A DNA stretch of 53,972 nucleotides from Clostridiaceae bacterium (lineage in GTDB: Bacteria; Bacillota; Clostridia; Oscillospirales; Acutalibacteraceae). A model generated the notes under the pieces. It did no database searches, was not told the DNA's origin, and saw only the letters and a list, made by a program, of their open reading frames with translations. Position numbers and translations under genes: made by a program. Location: positions 1-53,972 of the forward strand of contig JAEDLK010000008.1 of assembly GCA_016295355.1 (NCBI GenBank). The letters are read 5' to 3'. Below are positions 1-8,199 of the stretch, piece after piece (position 1 is the stretch's first letter; the number at the start of each line of letters is the position of its first letter).

Positions 1-23
1 ACAGTGCGTATTTGAATGTGCAA

Positions 24-86
24 AAGCCGATAAAATCGGCTTATCGAAACGCTTTGTAGCGTTTCGATATTCTATAGTCATTATAG
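24..86 (+). repeat. Hairpin-rich repeat, left copy
   Basis: Three consecutive inverted repeats are visible: AAGCCGAT/ATCGGCTT (24-31 and 35-42, loop AAA), ATCGAAACGCT/AGCGTTTCGAT (43-53 and 58-68, loop TTGT) and CTATA/TATAG (72-76 and 82-86). Positions 31-86 match the reverse complement of 53917-53972 at 54 of 56 bases, and both differences fall in the loop of the second hairpin. The copy ends about 20 bp before the start of the first gene. It is most likely a dispersed intergenic element of the REP or MITE kind. Confidence 0.85.
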
Positions 87-106
87 CACGGAAGGGGGAA
101 AAGTCA

Positions 107-526
107 ATGACGCAAACCGATAAAGCAAAAGGGCAGAGCGGAAAACTGATCGTTTTTATGGTGGGAGCGGTGGGATACGGCTTGCTGGAATGCCTGTGGC
201 GTGGACGCACCCATTGGTCTATGCTGTTGGCGGGGGGATTATGCTTTTCAATGTTGACCCATATTGAACAGGTTTGCAACAAATGGCGGTATTTGTATCG
301 CTGTGTGCTGGGAAGCGGTGTGATCACGATGATTGAATTGATTTTTGGGTTGATCTTTAACCGCTTGTTGCATCGAAACGTGTGGGATTACAGCCATATT
401 CGTTATAATGTCGCAGGCCAGATTTGTCTGTTATATTCCGTCCTTTGGGGCTTTTTGACAGCGTTGGTTTTACCGATCTGTCACCGGCTGATTGATACTT
501 TACAAAGACGAGAGAGGATGCTATAA
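107..526 (+). CDS. Small multi-pass membrane protein, CmpB-like (putative ABC-transporter type IV family)
   Basis: A 139-residue protein with a short polar N-terminus and about four hydrophobic segments (around residues 14-50, 63-85 and 100-125). The spacing of WRGRTHWSMLLAGG and of NVWDYSH followed by GQICLLYSVLWGF resembles the Firmicutes CmpB family, annotated as putative ABC-transporter type IV although transport has not been shown for it. The ATG at 107 follows a GAAGGGGG ribosome site with 8-base spacing. The gene is co-directional with alr and ends 36 bp before it, so the two may share a transcript. The family call rests on remembered motif spacing; the integral-membrane call is firm. 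Confidence 0.6.
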   Translation: MTQTDKAKGQSGKLIVFMVGAVGYGLLECLWRGRTHWSMLLAGGLCFSMLTHIEQVCNKWRYLYRCVLGSGVITMIELIFGLIFNRLLHRNVWDYSHIRYNVAGQICLLYSVLWGFLTALVLPICHRLIDTLQRRERML

Positions 527-562
527 TAAATATAACTTTTTTTCCAATTGAGAAGGGATACA

Positions 563-1699
563 ATGGAAAAAGCATTTTTAAAGCGGACTTGGGCGGAGAT
601 TGATTTGGATGCGCTTTGCCATAATGCTCGGCTGATTCGCAAGAGGGCAAACAGCGAGTTGATGGCGGTTGTTAAGGCCGATGCCTACGGACATGGAGCG
701 GTACCGGTGGCCAAAGCTCTGCAAGGTGTCGGTGTACACGCCTTTGCCGTTTCTAATTTAGACGAAGCGTTGGAATTACGGAGGGGCGATATGGTTGACC
801 CTGTGTTAATTTTAGGCTACACACCGCCCGAAACGGCCGTCTGCTTGGCAAAGCATGGCATCAGCCAAGCTGTGTTCAGTTCGGAGTATGCCAAGGCTCT
901 TTCAAAAGAGGCTGTGTCAGCCGGCGTTACCGTCAAGGTACATATCAAATTGGATACCGGTATGGGGCGTATCGGGTTTGACTGCCGAACAAATGATTTG
1001 GTGGGATTGAAGGAGGCGGTGTCGGCAGCCGGCCTACCCGGTTTGCAAGCGGAGGGCGTTTTTACTCACTTTTGCGTAGCTGACAGCGTCGACGGGACAG
1101 TCTTTACCGAAGAGCAAAATCGGCGGTTCTTTACGGCTGTTAAGGCCTTAAAGCAGGCCGGTTGTGCGCTTACTTATATTCATTGTCAAAACTCGGCCGG
1201 TGTGATAAACGAAGGGCTGACCGGGGGAAATTACTGTCGCCCGGGTATTATTTTGTACGGACTGCAACCGTCGAATGAGGTGACACTTTCGGGACTTCAA
1301 CCGGTCATGACGCTCAAAAGCACGGTGTCTTTTGTTAAAACGGTCAGACCGGGTGAAACGGTGGGCTATGGGCGTACCTTTACGGCTGATAAGCCGATAC
1401 AGGTTGCCACGGTGGCGGTCGGTTACGGGGACGGTTATCCCCGTTCCATGAGCAATGGCGGAGTCGTCTTAATAAACGGGCGAAAGGCCACCGTTATCGG
1501 CAATGTCTGCATGGATCAATTGATGGTTGATGTGACTGATGTGCCGGGTGTGACCATGGGGAGTGAAGCGATTTTGTTCGGCAGGGACTTACCGGTTGAA
1601 CAACTGGCAGCGGCACGCCGGACGATTTCTTATGAAATCCTGTGCGGTATAACCGAGCGTGTGCCCCGCGTGTATCGGTCAAAGAATTCTGCCGATTAG
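563..1699 (+). CDS. alr: Alanine racemase
   Basis: PLP-dependent racemase that makes D-alanine for peptidoglycan; 378 residues, normal for the family. The PLP lysine is Lys38 in VVKADAYGHG and the opposing catalytic tyrosine is Tyr269 in TVGYGRTF. An N-terminal TIM barrel is followed by the C-terminal beta domain, which ends in a typical YEILCGITERVPRVY motif. An in-frame TTG lies upstream at 548, but the ATG at 563 has AGAAGGGA five bases before it and matches the family N-terminus, so I chose 563. The protein is cytoplasmic. The neighbouring mscL follows after a 113-bp gap in the same direction. Confidence 0.96.
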   Translation: MEKAFLKRTWAEIDLDALCHNARLIRKRANSELMAVVKADAYGHGAVPVAKALQGVGVHAFAVSNLDEALELRRGDMVDPVLILGYTPPETAVCLAKHGISQAVFSSEYAKALSKEAVSAGVTVKVHIKLDTGMGRIGFDCRTNDLVGLKEAVSAAGLPGLQAEGVFTHFCVADSVDGTVFTEEQNRRFFTAVKALKQAGCALTYIHCQNSAGVINEGLTGGNYCRPGIILYGLQPSNEVTLSGLQPVMTLKSTVSFVKTVRPGETVGYGRTFTADKPIQVATVAVGYGDGYPRSMSNGGVVLINGRKATVIGNVCMDQLMVDVTDVPGVTMGSEAILFGRDLPVEQLAAARRTISYEILCGITERVPRVYRSKNSAD

Positions 1700-1812
1700 T
1701 CTGTGCGTGTCTTGCGATAGAGCCAAACGGCAAAATTGTCGGAGAAACGGCCGATATATCAATAACTGCAGTCAGCAGAGCTGCTGAAAAATGGTATGAG
1801 GAGAGGAAAAAA

Positions 1813-2256
1813 ATGAAAAAACTGTGGAAGGAATTCAAAGATTTTATCAGCAAGGGGAATGTGGTCGATTTGGCTGTCGGCGTGATTATCGGTGCCGCTT
1901 TTAAGGATATCGTAACCAGCTTGACTGCCAATATCATTCAACCGATTCTGGATTTGATTGTCAAAACGGATTTCGGTGCCAAGTTACATCTTAAGGGGGA
2001 TATTTACTTAAACTACGGGGCTTTTATTACTTCGGTTATCAACTTCTTGATTATGGCGTTTGTGGTCTTTTTGTTTGTGAAGATTATCAACAGTGCCAAA
2101 GGATTGGGTGATAAGTTAAGACATTTGGCCGGCGGTAAGGAAGATGAACCGGCTCCCGTAACCACCAAAATCTGCCCGTTCTGCAAGAGCGAGATTGCCC
2201 TTGACGCTACGCGTTGCCCCCATTGCACTTCCGTGCTGGAAGAAAAGGCAGAATAA
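1813..2256 (+). CDS. mscL: Large-conductance mechanosensitive channel with C-terminal zinc ribbon
   Basis: A 147-residue channel that relieves osmotic down-shock. The N-terminal amphipathic helix and TM1 are visible (FISKGNVVDLAVGVIIGAAF), with TM2 around residues 73-95 (SVINFLIMAFVVFLFVKI). After TM2 there is a charged linker and two CxxC pairs, CPFC and CPHC (about residues 121-139), forming a likely zinc ribbon. Many Firmicutes MscL proteins carry this tail, while E. coli MscL does not. The reading frame is open from 1642, but the ATG at 1813 directly follows GAGGAGAGG and matches the MscL N-terminus. The protein acts in the cytoplasmic membrane as a homopentamer by family knowledge. Confidence 0.95.
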   Translation: MKKLWKEFKDFISKGNVVDLAVGVIIGAAFKDIVTSLTANIIQPILDLIVKTDFGAKLHLKGDIYLNYGAFITSVINFLIMAFVVFLFVKIINSAKGLGDKLRHLAGGKEDEPAPVTTKICPFCKSEIALDATRCPHCTSVLEEKAE

Positions 2257-2600
2257 GTGATGGTATCGTGCCAAAACACGACAACGGTCTGAATGGCACC
2301 GGATTGCCCATGTGTGATCCTGCCTTCCCTTAGGCGGCGGTGAAACGCCGTCTAATCTGCATCTTGGTATTGACGGCATCTGCTGTAGGATTGCGTCGGG
2401 CGATAATATGCCTGTGATTTTTGTTTTAATCTATTTTGTATTTTCCTATATGTCGATGAAATTTTGCCAAAAAACTCTCATGGCAGTCTCTTTCATTCTG
2501 CCACGGGAGGTCTGTTTGGTTCTCTGGTCCCTTTTAACCGAACTTGTTTAACCTCTCTCGAATGGTCGATTTGTTGCATGAGGTCAAGCGAGCAAAAGCG
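2257..2600. other. Intergenic region without a recognisable gene
   Basis: About 340 bp between mscL and the promoter of the esterase gene. I see no ORF with a ribosome site. An imperfect hairpin at 2478-2511 (TGGCAG/CTGCCA extended by CTC/GAG) is followed by a T-rich stretch and could terminate mscL transcripts. A GC-rich inverted stretch lies around 2330-2352. Nothing else stands out. Confidence 0.5.
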
Positions 2601-2601
2601 G

Positions 2602-2630
2602 TTGACATCCATCGGACTATTGATTATAAT
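2602..2630 (+). promoter_or_regulatory. Consensus sigma-A promoter of the CE2-GH16 locus
   Basis: TTGACA at 2602-2607, a 17-bp spacer, and TATAAT at 2625-2630: a perfect match to both hexamers at optimal spacing. It lies 34 bp before the ATG at 2664, so the leader would be about 27 nt, containing the GAGAGGG ribosome site. Confidence 0.9.
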
Positions 2631-2663
2631 TATGTAAAAATAACAAAAAAGAGAGGGTTTACC

Positions 2664-5600
2664 ATGAAAAAAGCAATCAGTTTGCTACTATGCGTCGCTC
2701 TGCTGTTTTCGCTTATGGCTATACCGACGTTGGCCGGCGAACCGGAGTACAGGCCCCAAAACAGCCTCGGTGGTTACTACAAGTTCACCTTCGGGGCAGA
2801 CGGGGATCAGTATGATTATAATGCTGTGCTCGATCAGCCAATTACCTATAAGAATCAAACATTTTACCCGTTTTATTATAGCAGTAACTATACTGCCGAC
2901 AATATCGGTGTCTGTAAGACGGAATACACCACGATGACGGGTTCAAACGGCACAATTGATGTGTTGCGCTTGGAAACGGGAGCGCTGGCCGCTCTAACAC
3001 CGATGACTGCCGACGGAACACCGTACGAGGTGCTGCCCGGTCATACATATCAGGTGAAAATCAACGCTTACCAAGAAGTGGCGGTTCCGTATGACAGAGC
3101 CTATTTCGTGATGGGCAATGTCAGCTATAAGTGGTGGAATAACCCCGAGCAGAACAATTATGTTAAGGGTGTTGAATCGGGTGACTCCGTTGATTCTTCT
3201 GTTAGAAAGGGTGTGGGTCGTCACCTGCCTATCTCTGCCAGGGGTATGAGCTATAATGACGGCAACAACACAAAAAGAGTTTTCGGAACGACCACCGATA
3301 CAGCCGCTCATTTTCAAAAGACCAAATATATGACAGTGCCGCAGCCCGGTGAGGGAGAGGAAATGACGGCAGTGTATGATGAGGCAAACGACAGTGTTTC
3401 CTTCACATTTCCGGTGTATACAGACAGTGCCTTAAATAATGCCAAAGGCAGTAACATCACCTATAATAACTTCTTTTATCTTTGGTTGGGTGGCCGTTAC
3501 TTTGTCGACGCAGACGGAAATAATTGTTATTTCGCCTATGATATTGAATCCATTGAGATTTGGGATATGAGCACTGTCAAAGTGACGGTAGCTGATATGA
3601 CCTATGCCATCGAAAAGGAAGAAGTGGCCGGTCTGGTGGGCACCACACCTGTTTTGCCGAGTGGGCATGAGTTTCTCGGTTGGTATCTGGATGAAGCGTA
3701 CACCAATCCTTTAACAGCGGCTAATGCTTCTGACGCTACCGAAGTTTATGCCAAAACAAAGGCTGCGGCCTCTTTGACCTATTATGATGGGACCACCGCT
3801 TTGGGTGAGTCGGTCACAGGGCTGAATGTCGGCGATACCTATAACTTTGACCGGGTTGCTCCGGCAAAAAGCGGTTTCTATTTTGCCGGCTGGTATGACA
3901 ATGCCGAGTGCAAGGGCGCTTCCTTGTCTCAAATCACCCTTAAAACCGGTGAAAACCGCGTGTATGCAAAATATGTTCCTTATCCGACAAACTTGACCGT
4001 GACCATGAAGGGTAACGATTCGTCAAGCACGGTAAGCTATCCAAGCTATAATGCCTCTATGTCTCCGGCTTACAGTGTTTCCATGCACCGTACCGGTTGG
4101 AGCTGTCGGGGGGTCGCTGACGGCGTTTGCCGATTCTATACCAATGATCCGTGGCCGGCGGCAGGTGCTTATGTCCTCTCTGACGAAAACGGCAATGCCT
4201 TTGTTGCCGATTCCAACACCACATACGATATTACCGTTGAGTATAAGGTTAACAATATCGTTAAGTCCGAGGAGGTCGGCACATTGCCGGACGGTAGCAC
4301 CTACGGTGGCGGCTATGTGCAGATGTATGTCGGTATCGGCATGGCTGCCGCAAACCGTAACGATTTGAAGGACAAAGGATTCAGCTATCATCCGCCTTTG
4401 ACCAAAATGAAAGAGGAAACCGACTGGAAGGAAGAAACCTTTACCGTTACAACGGGCAATTTGAGCAACCAATTACCGGTTGTGGGTGTTTATGTTAACT
4501 GTGCCGGCTTGCCCAAACGGTATAAAGCCGACGGCACACCCATTGGGCAGCCGGGTGATACCAAGTGGGGTGCTAATGAGCTCTATGTTCGTAAAGTGAC
4601 GGTTAAAAAACGGTTGACCTTCCGGATGTTTGACGAAACCGGTTCGCTTATCAGGACATCCTATATTCCGGCCGGCAATGCTGTAACACAGGCTGATTTA
4701 ATGCCGATAACGGATGTTATTCATGCCGACGGCACCGGATACTCCGCTATTGACGCACAGTGGTTCTTTGATAAGGATTACACACAGCCGGTGGATTTGG
4801 CCACGCTGAAGGCAGAGGCCGATACGGATTTATACGGTAAGATGGTTACCCTGCAAAACGGCATGGAAAACCAAGTCAGCTATTATGGCTTTGATGACCT
4901 TTGGTATAATGCCGATAAGGGTCTGCTCGGCGGATTTACCTTGGGCGAAAACGGCAAGAACAGTTATCAGTATTTGCAGGCTACAGGCAAGGCCGGTCCT
5001 GCCAATGTGGCACCTAACGCTTTACTGGATGATGAAGTAACCTATGCGGCCTCCTTCTGGTACAAGGCCACAAAGGCAACACAGGTGCAACTGGGAAATC
5101 AGACATTGACCTTGCCGGCTGCTACGGATTGGACGGCCTATAACACACCGGTTAACTGTGTAAACGGCAAGATAACCGTCAGCGTTTTGAGTGATTCCGG
5201 TACGGTAGCACTGGATGATTTCGGCCTTTATCAGCCCCTGACCAGCGCCGGTGCGTCGATTCTTCTTGACGCTGAGGCGGCCGAGAACGACAGTCAGGCC
5301 ATGCGTGTGTACTATCGCTATTTCCCCGAGTCCGGTGCCGTGAAACTGGGCAATGAGGCCCTTACGGTTGTTAAGAGGGGTGTCCTGCTGATGGATGAGG
5401 CTTTGGCCGTTGATCTGCTGACACCTGATACCGACGGTGTGACAGAAATAGCCAAGACCGATGATTTGGACACCTGCTGGAGTTATGATAACGGCGAATT
5501 ACTTTACAGTGTATACATTAAGGATTTCAAGCAGAACGACACCCGGCTCCTTACCGTTCGCGGGTATGTTCAGTTGAGCGACGGAAATCTGTATTATTCC

Positions 5601-6710
5601 ACACAGGAAAACCACAGTGTGGCGGAGCTTGAAAAGCTCAACGCTCTGTATGCAAACGAAAATGTCTATGCCCTTCATGATGCGGCCGTTCTTGATAAAG
5701 TCGTGTTGAATGAGCGTTATGAGGTGTTGGATAACGGCGTGACATTCGACTGGACTGGTGCTACCTTGCGTTTCAATGCCCGTTGCGTAGGAGAGGTTAC
5801 ACTAAAAATGTTGGTGAACCCCGGTAGTTTGACCTGCCAAACCTATTTGACGGTTTATGTAGACGGTCAGCGTGTCGGTAAGCGTTTTGTGGTGCCTGTA
5901 TATGAAACAGGTGAAAAAGAATACACCTTTACACTGGATGTCGGTTGGAGCAGTGAGGAACACACCATCGAGATCTGCCGTCAGAATGAGGCAGGCATGG
6001 GATATATGACCCTCATGTCCCTTTCTATGAACGGTGAATTGGGAACCGCACAGGAGAAAGAGTGCTTAGTGGAATTTATCGGTGACTCTATTACCTGCGG
6101 ACAGGGTAACCTGACCACCGTGGCCAGAAATGAAGTGACCAGTGCTTATTCCGATGGTACTTCTGCCTATGCCTTCTTGGCCGCCCGTGAGCTGGATGTC
6201 GATTACCGTATGGTGTCGGGCAGTGGCCGCGGCGTGTTATACAGCAGTGGCGGTTCCACCGGTGTCGGTGCCTCTTGGTTGCAAACCTATGGCATTGAGA
6301 ACGATCGTCGCAGCAAAACACAGGCCTATGAAAGCAAACGTAAGGCCGACGTGGTTTGCCTGTATTTGGGTACCAATGATACCTATGGCCGGAGCATTAA
6401 CGACAATGTCAACTTTACCGATGAAGAGTTGACCAAGGGCATGGAGGATCTGATGGATGTCGTCCATAGCTACAATCCTGATGCCTCAATTGTTTGGGTA
6501 ACCGGCGGTATTACTCGTTCTTACAAGCCAATGGCAGAAGCGGCTATTGCCAACAAGGGCGGCGAAGCGGCCGGCTATTACCTCTTTGATTTTAGCAAGA
6601 GCGGCCTGCAGAGCGGCGGTGCTTGGCATCCGACGGGTGAAGATCAGGCTCTTATGGCTACCGAATTGGCGGCCTTCTTGCGGGATAAGGGTCTAACAAA
6701 AAAAAACTGA
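2664..6710 (+). CDS. Large secreted multi-domain protein with C-terminal CE2-type SGNH esterase
   Basis: A 1348-residue exported protein. It starts with a clear Sec signal peptide (MKKAISLLLCVALLFSLMAI, cleavage near TLAGEP). Residues of about 325-435 hold two InlB-type B-repeats (GHEFLGWYLDEAY, FYFAGWYDNAEC). The middle contains beta-rich carbohydrate-binding-like modules. The C-terminus is a CE2-like jelly roll and SGNH hydrolase: nucleophile in VEFIGDSITCG (Ser about 1141), LGTND (about 1234), and the catalytic His in GAWHPT (about 1320). CE2 enzymes remove acetyl groups from plant or microbial polysaccharides; that activity is inferred here. There is no dockerin, LPXTG or SLH anchor. The ATG at 2664 follows GAGAGGG and sits downstream of the promoter, so the longer frame from 2544 is rejected. 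It ends at an A9 run followed by CTGA; the -1 frame continues into a GH16 domain. Confidence 0.85.
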   Translation: MKKAISLLLCVALLFSLMAIPTLAGEPEYRPQNSLGGYYKFTFGADGDQYDYNAVLDQPITYKNQTFYPFYYSSNYTADNIGVCKTEYTTMTGSNGTIDVLRLETGALAALTPMTADGTPYEVLPGHTYQVKINAYQEVAVPYDRAYFVMGNVSYKWWNNPEQNNYVKGVESGDSVDSSVRKGVGRHLPISARGMSYNDGNNTKRVFGTTTDTAAHFQKTKYMTVPQPGEGEEMTAVYDEANDSVSFTFPVYTDSALNNAKGSNITYNNFFYLWLGGRYFVDADGNNCYFAYDIESIEIWDMSTVKVTVADMTYAIEKEEVAGLVGTTPVLPSGHEFLGWYLDEAYTNPLTAANASDATEVYAKTKAAASLTYYDGTTALGESVTGLNVGDTYNFDRVAPAKSGFYFAGWYDNAECKGASLSQITLKTGENRVYAKYVPYPTNLTVTMKGNDSSSTVSYPSYNASMSPAYSVSMHRTGWSCRGVADGVCRFYTNDPWPAAGAYVLSDENGNAFVADSNTTYDITVEYKVNNIVKSEEVGTLPDGSTYGGGYVQMYVGIGMAAANRNDLKDKGFSYHPPLTKMKEETDWKEETFTVTTGNLSNQLPVVGVYVNCAGLPKRYKADGTPIGQPGDTKWGANELYVRKVTVKKRLTFRMFDETGSLIRTSYIPAGNAVTQADLMPITDVIHADGTGYSAIDAQWFFDKDYTQPVDLATLKAEADTDLYGKMVTLQNGMENQVSYYGFDDLWYNADKGLLGGFTLGENGKNSYQYLQATGKAGPANVAPNALLDDEVTYAASFWYKATKATQVQLGNQTLTLPAATDWTAYNTPVNCVNGKITVSVLSDSGTVALDDFGLYQPLTSAGASILLDAEAAENDSQAMRVYYRYFPESGAVKLGNEALTVVKRGVLLMDEALAVDLLTPDTDGVTEIAKTDDLDTCWSYDNGELLYSVYIKDFKQNDTRLLTVRGYVQLSDGNLYYSTQENHSVAELEKLNALYANENVYALHDAAVLDKVVLNERYEVLDNGVTFDWTGATLRFNARCVGEVTLKMLVNPGSLTCQTYLTVYVDGQRVGKRFVVPVYETGEKEYTFTLDVGWSSEEHTIEICRQNEAGMGYMTLMSLSMNGELGTAQEKECLVEFIGDSITCGQGNLTTVARNEVTSAYSDGTSAYAFLAARELDVDYRMVSGSGRGVLYSSGGSTGVGASWLQTYGIENDRRSKTQAYESKRKADVVCLYLGTNDTYGRSINDNVNFTDEELTKGMEDLMDVVHSYNPDASIVWVTGGITRSYKPMAEAAIANKGGEAAGYYLFDFSKSGLQSGGAWHPTGEDQALMATELAAFLRDKGLTKKN

Positions 6711-7519
6711 CGAAGCCGTCTGCTGATTGGGCAGATGGCCGAAAACTGGTTTGGAATCTGGAATTTGATGATGATGCGGCGGAGGCTGTCACAAACAACC
6801 TTAACACAAGTGTTGACACCATGACAAGCCGTAGTCCGTATCTGAAAACATCCCGGCAAAAGGATCACATTTTTACAGATGACGGAGATTTGGTGCTGCG
6901 TGCAACACGCAACCATGACGGCAGTTACACGACAGCCCGTTCTCTGACGACGGTTGATCGCATGTCGTTTCGGTATGGCTATGTGGAAATGCGGGCTATG
7001 GTGCCGTTCAGAGCGGTTGTGTGGCCGTCCTTTTGGATGCAGCCGGACAAAGCGGTCATGCAGGCGGATATTGTGTCGGAGGTCGATATCTTTGAGGTTT
7101 TCGGCTCTTCACGCTATCTGTACGCTAACCTGCACAAATGGTTTGACGGATACAGCGGTCATGCGGTTATCGGTCAAAATGGCAACACAACCGGCAATCC
7201 ATCCTATCGCTTTGCCGATAACACGGGGCTTTGCTACACGTATCATACCTACGGGTTGGAGTGGACAGAAGAACGAATGAGCTTCTATGTCGACGGCGAT
7301 TGCTTCTATTCGGTGTCTATTAAAGAAGCCGATGATTTCTATCCCGACCGCCCCGGCATGGATTGCTTCCGTGATTATCATTATCTGTGTTGGAATCTGT
7401 GGATGTATGCCGATGAAATCAAAGAGGGCGTTTTACAGGTGCCCGATACCGTTGATTATCGAATCGACTATATTCGGCTCTATCAAGATCCTAAAACCGA
7501 ATTCCTGATTGTTTATTAA
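6707..7519 (+). CDS. GH16 glycoside hydrolase domain, out of frame with the preceding gene and lacking a start codon
   Basis: 270 codons encode a complete GH16 lectin-like fold: the opening strand RKLVWNLEFDDD, then FRYGYVEMRAMVPF, the catalytic motif EVDIFE (nucleophile and acid/base Glu), and the closing YRIDYIRLYQD. The first ATG in this frame (6821) falls inside the domain, after the opening strand, and has no ribosome site. No ATG, GTG or TTG exists between the in-frame stop at 6686-6688 and 6821. The domain begins three bases before the upstream stop codon, exactly after an A9 run. Adding one A, or a -1 slip at A-AAA-AAC, would join it to the esterase. Likely substrates are beta-glucans or galactans by family; which one cannot be read from the sequence. 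A paralogue lies at 50019-51083. I treat it as the C-terminal part of a fused product or a broken gene. Confidence 0.8.
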   Translation: MTKPSADWADGRKLVWNLEFDDDAAEAVTNNLNTSVDTMTSRSPYLKTSRQKDHIFTDDGDLVLRATRNHDGSYTTARSLTTVDRMSFRYGYVEMRAMVPFRAVVWPSFWMQPDKAVMQADIVSEVDIFEVFGSSRYLYANLHKWFDGYSGHAVIGQNGNTTGNPSYRFADNTGLCYTYHTYGLEWTEERMSFYVDGDCFYSVSIKEADDFYPDRPGMDCFRDYHYLCWNLWMYADEIKEGVLQVPDTVDYRIDYIRLYQDPKTEFLIVY

Positions 7520-7536
7520 GGCTACTGTGTTTATAA

Positions 7537-7572
7537 AAAAAGCACTGCGAAAGATTTCGCAGTGCTTTTTGT
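7537..7572. terminator. Bidirectional intrinsic terminator
   Basis: Perfect stem AAAAGCACTGCGAA/TTCGCAGTGCTTTT with A-tract and T-tract on either side. It lies between the convergent GH16 frame (plus) and the lipoprotein gene (minus) and can serve both. Confidence 0.9.
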
Positions 7573-7589
7573 GTGAAGTGCAAAGACCG

Positions 7590-8186
7590 TTAGTCGACCA
7601 CAAGACAACGGACGGTATATCGCAGATTCGGCTGCTCATCGCTGCTGTAGTGGTAGGTGTCACGGCTGTCAAAAACCACCTGATAGGTCAGAATTTTGCT
7701 GCTGCCGGAAGGATGCACAATTTGCCGAGTTATGGTTTCGGGACGGCCTTGTTTGTCATAGACATAGACATATTCGTCTAATTGTCCTTCGGGGGTGCTT
7801 ACCGAAATGATGTGTCCTTTGTAATCAAGGATGATGGTGCGGAACAGGGTGCCGTTTTCGTCGAGTAACTGATACTTGTAATCGGTAATATGATCGGCGG
7901 TGTAGGTGGTTTCACCGCCTGCCTCGATACGGCGCAGAGAGACCAGCAGTCCGTTTGTATCGTACTCATAATAATCGGAATAGCCAAGTGCCTCAATGCC
8001 TTCATATCGGCAAAATTCGGTCACCAATCGGTTATCAATATCGTAAGAGTATTCATAGGTGCAAACGATCTCACCGTCATTGGATAACTGAATGGTTTGG
8101 GGCAAATAGAGCTTTTCGCCGCCGCAACCGACTAATGCTAAAAGCGCCATTTCGACAAGCAAAACCACCGTCATTATTTTTTTCAT
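7590..8186 (-). CDS. Putative lipoprotein with YD-repeat-like segments
   Basis: A 198-residue protein with a lipoprotein signal: MKKIMTVVLLVEMALLALVG followed by the lipobox Cys (LVGC). The mature part has repeated tyrosine/aspartate-rich strands (YSYDIDNRLV, YEYDTNGLLV, YVYDKQGRPE) that resemble RHS/YD repeats or MORN-like beta strands. The function is unknown. The start at 8186 is preceded by AAAGGCGG. The longer frame from 8282 would overlap the end of ychF and lose the signal peptide, so it is rejected. It lies 13 bp after ychF on the same strand and is probably co-transcribed with it. It is expected on the outer face of the cytoplasmic membrane. Confidence 0.75.
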   Translation of the reverse strand: MKKIMTVVLLVEMALLALVGCGGEKLYLPQTIQLSNDGEIVCTYEYSYDIDNRLVTEFCRYEGIEALGYSDYYEYDTNGLLVSLRRIEAGGETTYTADHITDYKYQLLDENGTLFRTIILDYKGHIISVSTPEGQLDEYVYVYDKQGRPETITRQIVHPSGSSKILTYQVVFDSRDTYHYSSDEQPNLRYTVRCLVVD

Positions 8187-8199
8187 ATAGGACCGCCTT

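Noticed and set aside
4023..4472. Minus-strand frames inside the large esterase gene
   Set aside because: Shadows of the coding strand without start signals.
6821..7519. Independent GH16 gene starting at ATG 6821
   Set aside because: The ATG lies inside the domain without a ribosome site; the opening strand of the fold lies upstream in the same frame.
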